Shown here piece by piece: positions 20,900 through 30,623 of a stretch of DNA of 64,000 bases; the stretch's first letter is position 1; the number at the start of each line of letters is the position of its first letter. The notes beneath the pieces are model-generated. The model had not been told where the DNA came from. It saw only the letters and a program-made list of their open reading frames with translations, and made no database searches. Made by a program: the position numbers and the translations under genes. The stretch comes from Isoetes taiwanensis (Eukaryota; Streptophyta; Lycopodiopsida; Isoetales; Isoetaceae): NCBI GenBank assembly GCA_021234155.1, contig JAJEKV010000030.1:6695890-6759889 (forward strand), given 5' to 3'.

Positions 20900-22830
20900 C
20901 ACTCCGCAAGTCAGCGATCCCATCTCTGCCCCAGGCCGTCCCGGTCAATACCGTTCCTTTCTCAAGAACAAGAAGGCCGATACCTCATGAGCATCAGCAA
21001 ATGATGTTTGGTCTCTGGACCCGGCGCCCAGGACATTACGGAGAAGGGTCTTGAGCAAGCTTTCTAGCCTGACCCACGAGGGAACATCACCTCGGAGCAA
21101 TGGGTACGCGTATTGCAACAGTTTGTATGACCCGCTCGGGGGCGGGCACCATCCCTCCACGGATAGGCATGGCTCACGGTTATCCGGAGGGGATGTCATC
21201 ATGGGCCTCTGGTGACGCCTAGCTAATGGGAAGGCGTGATTTAGATGGCATGCGTGGTGAGCTTAAATGGGCTGGGCCTCCACCGGTGCCATTCTCCAAA
21301 TTAAAGCATTGCGAAAGGCTTCCCTATGCAATGGACCACTAGTAGAGTAGTGCCCATATACAAAGCGGGGGACCCTCAATGTCCGACCAACCACCGCGTA
21401 CTATTATGGTCACTCTCTCTTTGCAAAATGTTGGTGGCATCCTTGAGCAAAATGGTGACAATATGGGCGGAGGAAACGGAGGTCGCGAGCTCTTACACGT
21501 GCCGGGCTTCGGCCCCGGACATTCCACCATTGATCATATCTTCACTATCGCGCACATTGATTGAAGATAGCGAGGAATCGCCCGCGAGAACTTGTATCTT
21601 GTTGTTTAAAGTGGATTTTGCAAAGGCATTCGCACGGTTACCCGCAATAAGCTATGGGGACAGGGCTGCGGCGGTTAGGGACCCCCGGACTTGCGAGAAT
21701 GCACGATTATATAGGTCGGCTGTATGAGGCATGCTCGGGGCCGTATCACATCAGCAGCACACCCGGTGACCAGGTAGCATTGGGTCGTCGGGGGTTGCCC
21801 CTCTCCCCACACTCTTTGGCTTGTACATTGATCGGTTGGAAGATTGGCTCTCTGAGCATGGGGTGCGGCGCACATATCATGCATCACACAATCCGGCAAC
21901 TCATATATCTTTGGCGATGTCAACCTCATGGCCTATACTCGGAGGACATGCAACGTCACCTGGATGCTCTTGACACTTTTGCCAATTCAGCGGCATGCGA
22001 GTTAACTTGGCCAAAACTAGGGTGCTTTGCTAGTTGCATCATCCCGTCGACCAAGGCTTCCCACATTCACTTACCGGGGGCAAGAGGTAGAGGTGGCTCA
22101 GACCTACAAGTACTTGGGGATTGAGTTCTCAACTACCACCCATTGGGATCGCGGCTATCGGGGTTGCGGGTCATCGCTGGGTGGAAAGCACTATATGCCA
22201 TGCGGAACAACGACCCCACAAGGCAGTTGTATGCCCGGGGTCACCAAATACATTTGTTTTGGGGCCTTGGTTGAGCCGCCCTTTTGTATGGGGCAGAAGT
22301 GTGGGGTCCGTGATATCCCTCAACACTGGAATGACATCGGCGGTGCGTAAGGCCTTCTTGGCACGGGCCCCGGGGTGAAGTCCACGATTCCGCACAGATC
22401 CTACTCCGTGAGACAGGCTTTTACCCCTTCAACGGGTCGCATTGGAACGCCATATCGTTTACTTCCAAAAAGGTGGTCGCTATGGCTGATACACGCTTGC
22501 CCGGGCCTTTGCTTTGGCCACGGCAATGGGTCCCCAACGAAATCCCTGGCCGACGGAAAGACAAGCAGGCCTCGGTTCTTCTCCTTACGCCTGGGTGTGC
22601 GAAAAGCAGTCGCGCCCAAGTCGACAAAGAAAGATCAGCGAGGCACATAAACTATACCTTGATGCTACTTTCCTTCGCAAGCTGTGGGATCGCGAGGCTC
22701 GACGGCATGTTAAGGGGCACACTATCGCCAAAGTCAACCCTAGGCTCACAAGAGGCCCACACCGGTACTTGTACACCCGGCTACCCATGAAGAAACGCAG
22801 TTTATAGCTTCCATTCGCGCGGGGGCACAT
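20900..22830 (+). pseudogene. LINE reverse transcriptase (heavily frameshifted)
   Basis: Readable blocks in order across frames are GFGPGHSTIDHIFTIAHI (fingers), FKVDFAKAF (motif A, catalytic Asp), APLPTLFGLYIDRLEDWLS (motif B region), LYSEDMQRHLDALDTFAN next to a damaged YADD-type motif C near 21915, QTYKYLGIEF (thumb) and a C-terminal basic region (RPHRYLYTRLPMKKRSL). Motif C reads FGD-V rather than YADD, so the copy is inactive as written. Confidence 0.75.
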
Positions 22831-22841
22831 CGCCTCGCGAT

Positions 22842-24540
22842 TGTGACGTTCGGCCGCGATTATCGCTCCCGGGGCGTATTATGTATCGCCACGTCCACGC
22901 GACACGCCACCCGTTGGCGTTTACGCCAACGTATAGCCAAGTGGGTAGCCCCTAGGGGGCAACTTGCTAAGAATGTGCATTAGTATTAATGTGCACATTT
23001 TCCAATGTACACATTAATGTGGGCACACATTTCCATGTGGCCACTTGATGCCAAGTGGGCCATACCCATAGGTGCAATTAATGTGCACATTTTCCAATGT
23101 ACACATTCATTAATGTGCACACATTTCCATGTGGGCACATTTGGCCACCTAGCCCTTAAAGGCAAGTGGGCCCATTACCAATTATCCCACATGCCAAAAG
23201 GGGATAATTGGAAACCCTAGCCACCCCCCTTGTCTATATAGGGTTGGAAACCCTAACTAACCTAATTTTCGATTTTAGGGCTTTAGAACTCTGTTTTGGC
23301 TGCCTCAACAGCCAAAACCGCATCCCAGACTCTGCCTGGGAGAATTGCATCCTTAGTTCCTCGAGATTCGAGCGTTTCAGCAGGATGGTCGAGCTCAGGT
23401 CAGGAGGAGCCCCTCAAGGATCAGGTATTTGGCCAATTAGATAGTCTAAACCCTATTTTAGGCATTGAATGATGTAGGTTTAGCCTATTAGATTGCCCAT
23501 AGCAGCCCTCTAGAACTCTAGATAGCGATTCTAACTAAAGAACCTAACTCTATGATATAGATTAGATCTTGTTCTTTAGTTCTTACCGTGATGTATATGG
23601 ATGATGTATCTCTGTGAACTCCTTGTATTGGGAAGGGGGTAGAGACCTAAAGCTTGGTAGTTGATGCTCCTAGAGTAGCCTCTCTAGCACACCGTAGATC
23701 GCGGCCACATTGCACAAGAGCCACACACGGTTTGTGGGTGAAGGGGCGGGCGGCTTATAAGGAGGTTCATGTTCTCGACTCTTGAACGACCCCTATGGTG
23801 TGTTAGTAACGCCGGGGTCCTTTGTGACTAGGTCTAATGGCTTGCCACCGCTGGCGTGTGGGGCAAGGCATGGGCTCACACCGTGAGGTGGGTGGTGAAT
23901 ATGACCTTCCATTGAGTTCAAGTCGAATATGCAAAGGTGGCCCTCTAGTCACCTTGAGTCAACATTGTAGATCTCTCGGAGGGAGAGATCCCTACCGCCC
24001 CATCGGAATCGGGAGATGTAACCCCGGGATATAGCCCCTCGGCTATGCATCCGGGCTGGCTACGGTCGAGTCCCAACACTTTTCAGCCTACTCGCAAAGT
24101 GTGCACGGGGAGGGGCGGATGGAGTGGACAACCCTAGGCCATGTTCTTATGCCGGCCAAATCCATTGCCATGAACTGCATGCGCAATGAACTCTACGGAG
24201 ACCCAAGCTTGTCGGTCCATCCCCGTATTATTCCAGCCTTGGGTAGGATTCCCTATGTGATGTGCTGATCTTCGTCTACATGCAGATATGTGGAGGACCA
24301 TCCTTCGCGATGGTCATATGATGTTGATGTATGTGCTACCACATGTATGTTTACGCTTCCGCAGCTTCGGTAGGCCCCGAGGGAGAGGGTGCAATGACCC
24401 TTCCACTCTTCCCACTTTGGAACCCGCTACGGTTTGCGGTGTCATGTGGAGGGCCCAGACATTGTACTTGGTGGGTATGGGGGATGAACTCACGGTTGTA
24501 TCACGGTGAGTGCACCGTATACCACGTAGGGGACGCCACA
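22842..24540 (+). repeat. 5' LTR of element B
   Basis: 1699 bp, TGTGACG to GCCACA. It aligns in order with element A's LTR: ctagggggca..tgctaag near 22960, ccttgtattgggaagggggtagagacct near 23620, and the tail before the primer site. A TATA-like ctatataggg lies near 23234. Sequence at 22981-23145 holds a duplicated block (taatgtgcacattttccaat, gtacacatt, cacacatttccatgtgg), copies starting near 22988 and 23080. Confidence 0.8.
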
Positions 24541-24542
24541 AA

Positions 24543-24553
24543 GGGTATCGAGC
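24543..24553 (+). promoter_or_regulatory. Degraded primer-binding site, element B
   Basis: GGGTATCGAGC follows the LTR end at the position of A's TGGTATCAGAGC. The next bases (tatgttcttgg.gaccaag) also align with A's leader. Confidence 0.7.
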
Positions 24554-24744
24554 TATGTTCTTGGAGACCAAGAGCAAAAGCAGCCCATGTTCCCAAAGCA
24601 CTAACTTGATAGGATCCTCAAAACCTCGAAAAATGAGAAAATTTTTTCTCATTTTTGTAGTTCATGCTAAGCTAGTAACAGTTAAAATGAATAGAAACGT
24701 AAAAAGACTAAAAATTGATGAGCCAACATCCAAAAAGTAGGGTG

Positions 24745-24990
24745 GTCTCACACGTCGGCCGGACGATTTCTACATTTTAGAAATGGGGCTGGCGCAACGT
24801 CTTGAACATTCGGCTGACACCAAAAAGTTGTAAATTACGATAAAAATCTTGATAATTCTAAATTTAAGCTAAAATTAGTAGATTTAGCATGTTACATGTT
24901 AATTTAATAGTGGGCCCCACCATGTCTCACCGCGTCGGCGCCGGGGCGGTTTCTAGATTCTAGGAATGGGGTTGGGCTTAGCGTGTGAAC
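24745..24990 (+). repeat. Upstream pair of about 62-bp quasi-palindromes, element B
   Basis: Copies at about 24745-24806 and 24922-24990, both of the form gtctcacacgtcgg..., gatttctacattttagaaat..., ending with a gtgtgaa-like complement of the start. Each can fold into a hairpin. They precede the TATA box of the H3-like ORF. Confidence 0.75.
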
Positions 24991-25063
24991 CTGCTTAATT
25001 AGGTGTTTTAGATGCCTTAGACAACCCAAAAAGGTAGTTTAAAAGTTGACCTAAAATTGGCCC

Positions 25064-25071
25064 TATAAATA
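25064..25071 (+). promoter_or_regulatory. TATA box of the H3-like ORF, element B
   Basis: TATAAATA in ggccctataaatagaac, 102 bp before the ATG at 25166, followed by CCTCCCATTTTTCCC. Confidence 0.6.
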
Positions 25072-25165
25072 GAACTGGACCCCTCCCATTTTTCCCGTCC
25101 TTCCTGAGAACTTCGCTCGTATTGTCAAGGCGATCTTACGCCAGAGTCAATCGACGAATCGAAAG

Positions 25166-26396
25166 ATGATGGCCATACGAGCCGGCACGCAAGGAAGCCT
25201 GGCAGTCGGATCCTCGGCGCCGGTATCACCGCCCCTTTTCACAGATTCGCCGAACGCGCCTTCTCCACGCCGGCGGATCTTCGCCGGTGGAATCGGGGGC
25301 CGGACGGAGGCGACCGCCACGTAGATCTTAGAGGACGACCGGACGCACGCCATGGACGGGATCCTCAAATCTAAATTGCACCCGGCAGAGGGCAGAAGGG
25401 AGCAGCAGGAGCAACACCGTGGGGACGCCAACCCACGTGGAGGGCAGGAGGAACAACCAGCAGGAGGAGCGTGGAAGAGAGGAGGAGCAGCCGCCGGAAC
25501 TCACCCCCTGAAGAAGAGGCCGACCTCGCCCACCACAAGGGCACGAAGTCAAAGAGCCGCCCGAGCAGAGATCAAAGGGTCAGGAAGACGCCGGCGGATC
25601 CAAGAAGAGGAGGGCCAAGGCCATCAAGGCAGGCAAGAGGAAGCTGGTCAAGGTTGGGAAGAGGGCAGAGAACCTTGTCATCAACGAGCCGTCGGGAGGG
25701 AGACCCCGCCCACTACCGACGGTCCGACCAAGACTACGCGTCGCGCAGACGGGGCAAGCTCTTCAAAGCCCCCGTTGTAGAGGAAGAGGTACACGAAAGC
25801 GCGCCCAAGAGCAGGAGGAGGCCGGGCAGGTGGCGAAGCCCCCACCATTTCCGACGTGGGATAGAGTCAAGACCCCACGGCCGCAGCGGGAAGCCTATGT
25901 GATAGACCCCTTAAAGGTCTATCAGAAGAGGATCAGGGAGCACGACGCATATATGGCGAAGTGGGAGGCCTACAACACCTATTACCGGGGAGCACCGTGA
26001 GAACGATTGAAGGCGGGCACCCGGTGAAGAGCCGACACTAAAGCCATCTCCACCAAAGCCCAAGCCCCCACGAAGCACCCGGGAAGAAGCGAGCAAGAAG
26101 AAACAGAGGAAGACAGGGGCACTCAAGGAGATCCGCCACTTCGGGAAAAGAGTTCACGGACTCCTCGATTCCCGGCCGCTCCAAATCCGGTCGTCCGCGA
26201 AGTCATTCAAGAATACAACACGGACATGCGCAGCGTGATGTACGAGATGTTCTTTGTGTTTGCAAGAGGCGGCGAAGCCCACTTAGTGAAACATTTTGAA
26301 GATTCAACGGCCTGCACGGTGCACGCGAAGAGGGTTACCCTCATGAGGCGGGATATGTATCTTGCCGAGGCACATCAAGGGCTTAAACGACCTTGA
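25166..26396 (+). pseudogene. Histone H3-like protein of element B (frameshifted)
   Basis: From the ATG at 25166 the reading begins MMAIRAGTQGS, only loosely like the H3 tail. A long charged, Pro/Arg/Glu-rich region follows in shifting frames (25352-25902). Then comes the block VYQKRIREHDAYMAKWEAY shared in pattern with element A. The H3 fold is read from 26116: GALKEIRHFGKRVHGLLD (alpha-N/alpha-1), a frameshift, VVREVIQEYNTDMRS (end of alpha-1 and loop 1), FFVFARGGEAHLVKHFEDS (alpha-2) and [18 protein letters not shown] (alpha-3), stop at 26394-26396. The DNA segment from about 26180 to the stop is one uninterrupted frame. The RVTLMR..D.ELA-like end is closer to plant CENH3 than to canonical H3 (RVTIMPKD). 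Confidence 0.75.
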
Positions 26397-26449
26397 GTTT
26401 TGTAAATAAGCTGGAAAAATTTTGTTAATATAAAAGAAATTTTTGTGTA

Positions 26450-26455
26450 AATAAA
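26450..26455 (+). terminator. Candidate poly(A) signal after the H3-like ORF, element B
   Basis: AATAAA 54 bp past the stop, in TTTTGTGTAAATAAAG. The corresponding stretch of element A (ttttgtgtaaaactgg, about 8697-8712) is similar but lacks the hexamer. Confidence 0.5.
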
Positions 26456-26541
26456 GTGTTAAACCTTGTTTAAATAGGTCAAGATATCGATCCCTAGCTT
26501 TTGTTTCAATTAAATTGGAGTTTTGAGCAAAATTGAGGCGA

Positions 26542-26799
26542 TGTCTCACACGTCGCCGGGACGATTTCTACATTTTAGAAATCTGGGCCGACGCGATGTG
26601 AGACCATGCCCAAAAATGCCCAAAACAGCTCCAAATCGACCAAGTAAGGGGTCAATTCTGCCTAACTTTCGATGAGTTTAGTAGAATTACAGCCTTAGAT
26701 CACCTAAATTGAGTAATCCTAGCCCAATTAGGACCCATGTCTCACACGTCAGACGAATGATTTCTACATTTTAGGAATCGGGCCGGGCGAACGTGTGAC
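26542..26799 (+). repeat. Downstream pair of about 62-bp quasi-palindromes, element B
   Basis: Copies at 26542-26602 and 26738-26799. The first starts gtctcaca and ends tgtgagac, with cgatttcta / tagaaatc facing each other across a cattt loop, giving hairpin arms of about 28 bp. Together with the upstream pair they bracket the H3-like ORF. Confidence 0.8.
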
Positions 26800-26978
26800 C
26801 CCCGTCTCATTTCTTCACTAAATGATCTCCAAATTGCACAATAAGTTCAAGAGCTCTCCTTAGCATGCTCAAGCCCTAGAAATATACTTCAAACTTGCAA
26901 TTGCATCACTTAATAGGTTAGAATTGCCTAATCCCAAAGAAATTCTAAGTCTTCCAAAAATTAGGGTTTTCCCTTTCC

Positions 26979-26986
26979 TATAAATA
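26979..26986 (+). promoter_or_regulatory. TATA box of ORF2, element B
   Basis: TATAAATA in tttcctataaataagttcc, 119 bp before the ORF2 ATG; element A has 117 bp. Confidence 0.6.
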
Positions 26987-27097
26987 AGTTCCCCATTTCT
27001 CAATTGGTACCACCAAATTCGCTCCCCCACCCGCTTAGGCGATCTTTCACTCCACGGCGCTTCGCATCCGTTTGATACTCCCTTCCTTGCTAGATCA

Positions 27098-28613
27098 ATG
27101 GCCAGCTGCTGATTTGGGCGATGAGTGCAGTCCCGCCGGTGCCCATGCTGCTTGGTATGATGTCAACGACATCTTCCAAGTCTTTGTGAAAAGAAATTGA
27201 CATCCAAGCTCTTTTGAATGCAACCCCAAAGATATAGGGTGCTATTGAATTTCGGGCTAGGGTAGGACCCTCCCTTGTCCAAGTCCCCTTGCATAGGATA
27301 CTTTCGTTCCCAGCCCATCCCTTCCAAGCGGCCTTGGGCGATGTCCCCAACATCGCCAAGTACTTGACTAATAAGGCCAGAGGCTACCCGATTACATGGT
27401 CCCGACGAAGCAACAGACCAAGTACTTCTCTTACAATCCGCCCTAGCCATCTTCTTATCCCACCGCCCGAGAACCCGATGGGGGCAACCTCTATCCCTCA
27501 GATGGAGGTAGACCCCATAGCTGAGCAGGAGGAAGAGCAAATGCTGCTGCGGTATCAACAAGAACAGGAAGCAAGAGAGGATGAAGAAGAGTCTGGACGG
27601 CGAAGGATACACTGAGCTCGACTTCGGAACGGCGCCAAGGAGAGAGGTGAGCTGATCAATTTCGAAAGCAGTGAGGGCATCGGCATTGCTCCCCCACTCG
27701 GGCTAGGCATCACAAGCCTAGCCCCTATCATCATCGGCGGAGAGGAGTATCTACTCCTCGGCGACATCCAACCTCCCGAATGCGGGGAGAGGGAGCTCAG
27801 TTGGACGGCAATCCACCCACCAATCAAGCCGGACCCGACACGGGCGACTTCATCGTCCGGGAGCATCGGTTTCCCGCTTTCAAGTGAGGGAGTCCGACAC
27901 CTACGGGGAGACGACCTCCGATATCCGGCCTACAAAGGCATAAGGCAATTGATGGACGAAATGGAGCTTTTGCCAAATGAGGAGGAGTTCCTCGCCTCCA
28001 AGAGCGAGATGGGGATCCGTGGAAGACCACGAGTATCCTAATGCCGGGTCCTTCAATATCACCCTTGCCAAAAGGAGAAGGAATCGACCTCGGGGAGGCT
28101 CGACCGCACAATTGAAGACTACTGGGAGCTCATCAAGTAGAGGTCGGCGAGCACGCCGGTTGGCAGTAGCCGAGGCCAAACAAGCGGAGAAGCTTGGCGA
28201 CACACAACGACGAATTCGCTCAGGTACTACCTACCACTGCTGATGGATGGGAGAATAGCGGTAATTCACCGCAAGTTCAGTCCTGTGAAAGAAGGAGTGT
28301 TTATGCGATTGCACTCTGGGGCTTCGGCAAGCATGCTCGAATAGCGACAAATGTCGACTATCTTTGTCTTAGTCAAGAGGGCAATGGCACTTGACCTCTT
28401 CGACCATGCCATCCCCCACCGGCGTCGGGGAGATTAGCGGTGGCTCATGGCCCCTTACATCCGACCCAGAGTAGAAGACCGGTGAGAGCCATCCGGGGAG
28501 GCTTCGCCGGCAAGCATCATCGGGGAACTTGGGTCACTTTCGGTGGGGCGGCCCAAGTTAAGAAGTTTCTTGAAGACAACCCGTCTTCTTACCGTGATTT
28601 CAAGACTAGTTAG
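27098..28613 (+). pseudogene. ORF2 of element B, unknown function (frameshifted)
   Basis: ATG in the context ATCAATGGC, as in element A. Shared blocks in A's order are a Glu-rich hinge (EQEEEQMLLRYQQEQEARED, about 27512), PIIIGGEEYLLLGDIQPPE (about 27724), and LVKRAMALDLFDHAIPHRR (about 28367). The end reads VKKFLEDNPSSYRDFKTS before TAG at 28611. Several stops and shifts break it. No enzyme motif is recognised. Conservation of order, promoter and position between two diverged elements suggests a real protein of this lineage. Confidence 0.5.
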
Positions 28614-28790
28614 ACTCTTGATCCCTGAGACTTTTTGTATCTAAAATATTACATGATATATAAATACAATTCTGCTGCACTTTAAATGTTTTGTTGATGT
28701 ATTTTGCCCCACAATTATACCAACAAACATAAACAATGCAAGAAAACAAATGGAACTAACCATATAGCCATTAATCACTTGTGGATGCAG

Positions 28791-30100
28791 CTAGAGGGCT
28801 AAAAGCGCGGGGAACGACAAGCTGCGAGACCTTATAGAAGAGCAAACCCATGCACCACCCCGCAAAGGAACCTATTTGAAGATAGGGAACCCATGACCCC
28901 AGGCGGAGAGATAGCCCAGATGAGGGCGGATCTGGAGCGGATAAAGGCATTACTTGTCCGTGCAAGCAGGAGTGGGTTCGGTGGGCAATGCTCGGGCCAC
29001 ACGCAAGCATCGGCTTCCGGGGAAGGAAGGGACAAGAAGAGGAGCAAGAGAAGGAGATCCCCCAAATCCGGAATCTTCCCGACTCAAGTTCGAACTCGGA
29101 ACTCCGACTCGAGGAAGAGGAAGAGCGTGCTCAGAACGCAACGAGAGGAAAGGGCAGAGGAACGCCCCGTGAGGGACGACAAAGAGATACCGGGGCCTCC
29201 GACTACCGAAAGAAGGTAGATTCCGCGACCGGCAATGTATGGAAGGCCCTGAATCGGAACAGCCTCGTGGGAGAAACAGTCGCTTGGAAGCAGAGGCATG
29301 GTCGGACGAGATGAGCGAGTACCTGAAATGCTTATGGCATGAAGGATAAGGACAAAGGCGAGTTGCAAAATAGCCAACTTGAAAGGAGCCGCCCGGATTT
29401 GGTGGAAGGGGTATGCAAAGGCACACCGGCTTAAGCAGGATGCTTGTAAGTTCGTAAAAGTTTGCTAAAGCCTTCAAGCCATTACGCCCAAGGGAACATA
29501 AGTCCAAAGATGATGCAAAATAGCTTTTACCTGGCAAAGAAGGCAACAAATCGGCCAGAAATATACGAGGAATTCATGAGGCTAAGGTCAGAGCAAAAGT
29601 TGGGAGAGAAGCATGCAAGAGAAAGCTATATCGAGGGGTCGAATGAGGAGATCCGCAAGCTTGTGAGAGCAATAAACCCTAGGACAAGATCGTAGCGTAA
29701 TCCAAGGCTATAAGCTTGCAGGGGTCAGACCTCGTAATAGCGGGCAATACAAGCACTACTTCGGTGAGAAAGGCAAGGCGACAGAAGCTATAGCCCTGGC
29801 AGCCAGTCCAGGTCCAAATAGAACCCAATATGGTGGGAACCAGGGCAAGCAGGGAGAAGAAGCAGTGTCCTTCAAGGACAAGCAGAGAAGTCGAACTACT
29901 CCAAAGCGAAGGCAATCCTTTTTGCAAGCGATGCCCAAGGAAAAGAGGCAGGAGTGCATAGAAAAGCAGCTTGTGCTTCAGTGCTTCCAGCCGGCCATAG
30001 GACAACAAACCGCCCCTACGTCATGAGTGCAGCTCTAGCGGAGTTGGGAGATTGGGACGCCCACGGACGATGACTGGCGAAGAGGCCCGCGACTACATTC
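28791..30100 (+). pseudogene. gag of element B (frameshifted)
   Basis: Begins after a splice-acceptor-like gtggatgcag at 28781-28790, as element A's gag does after ccttgcag. A basic, Arg/Lys/Ser-rich stretch (28893-29219) is followed by the gag core (NAYGMKDKDKG near 29331, then EIYEEFMRLRSEQ and SYIEGSNEEIRKLV at 29560-29680) and a degraded zinc knuckle (AGHRTTNRPYVMS near 29985). Multiple shifts. Confidence 0.65.
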
Positions 30101-30108
30101 AGGGGTGA

Positions 30109-30317
30109 GTGTCACATCTTTGCCGCAATAGATCTGAAAGCAAGCGAGAGAGCCAGTATAAGGTAATTTCCACAGTAGGGAAGGCTAAAGCTAAGTCCTT
30201 CATAGTCTTGATAGACTCAGGAAGTAGCCATAACTTTGCATCCCCCAGAATGGTTCAGATGTTGAAGTTGAAGCCGCTAAAGTCAAAACCAAGACCCGTT
30301 GTTTTAGCAAGTGGTTT
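30109..30317 (+). pseudogene. Protease fragment of element B, truncated
   Basis: Reads SFIVLIDSGSSHNFASPRMV followed by KPRPVVLASG. DSGS is the retropepsin catalytic motif and is intact here. The frame leaves gypsy sequence at about 30317, where the Penelope-like element's direct repeat begins, and stops 79 bp later. Confidence 0.8.
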
Positions 30318-30478
30318 TTCCATATGGTGTAAAATGATTCCATGTCAAGGCCATGACTTAAAGTGTACCTGTTTTTTGTCTTGGGCTGCTAATTGATGCT
30401 AAGTACTTTCTTGCAAAAAGGCGTACATGGTTAAAGGTCCGAATTTTGGACAAAGACAGGTCTTAAAGGTTTTTTTTC
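30318..30478 (+). repeat. Left direct repeat of the Penelope-like element
   Basis: Starts ttccatatggtgtaaaatga and runs to ggtcttaaaggttttttttc. It matches 36260-36422 with a few differences (for example aaaaaggcgtacatgg against aaagattgtacatgg). Confidence 0.9.
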
Positions 30479-30623
30479 CTTAATTCAGTTATATGGTTTT
30501 ACCATATACCTTGATGTGGTATCTTACATTTTCAGGTACTTTTGTCATATTACTAAATTGTAATCATTCTCTTTTTAGGATTGTGAAGATGCTGACATAT
30601 ACAATCATTGGATCAAGGAATTA

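Larger units (their letters stand above)
18430..22841 (+). mobile_element. L1-like LINE, right part
   Basis: Continuation of the LINE split by element A. It holds ORF1 (coiled coil plus RRM-like domain), an AP-type endonuclease, a decayed reverse transcriptase and a C-terminal tail. It ends where element B's LTR begins at 22842, so its 3' end and poly(A) tail are not visible. The nesting order implies that the LINE is older than both gypsy insertions. Confidence 0.85.
22842..30317 (+). mobile_element. Ty3/gypsy 'element B', 5' part, carrying a histone H3-like ORF
   Basis: It has the same layout as element A: LTR, primer site, H3-like ORF, ORF2, gag, zinc-knuckle remnant, protease. DNA identity to A is low outside short blocks, so the two are old relatives. 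The element stops at 30317 inside the protease, where a Penelope-like element begins. RT, integrase and 3' LTR are absent from the window. No target duplication can be checked. Confidence 0.85.

Noticed and set aside
24620-24660. Hairpin aaaaatgagaaaa/ttttctcattttt as a transcription terminator
   Set aside because: Bacterial-type terminators do not apply in a plant nuclear element. It may matter for RNA folding but nothing supports more.
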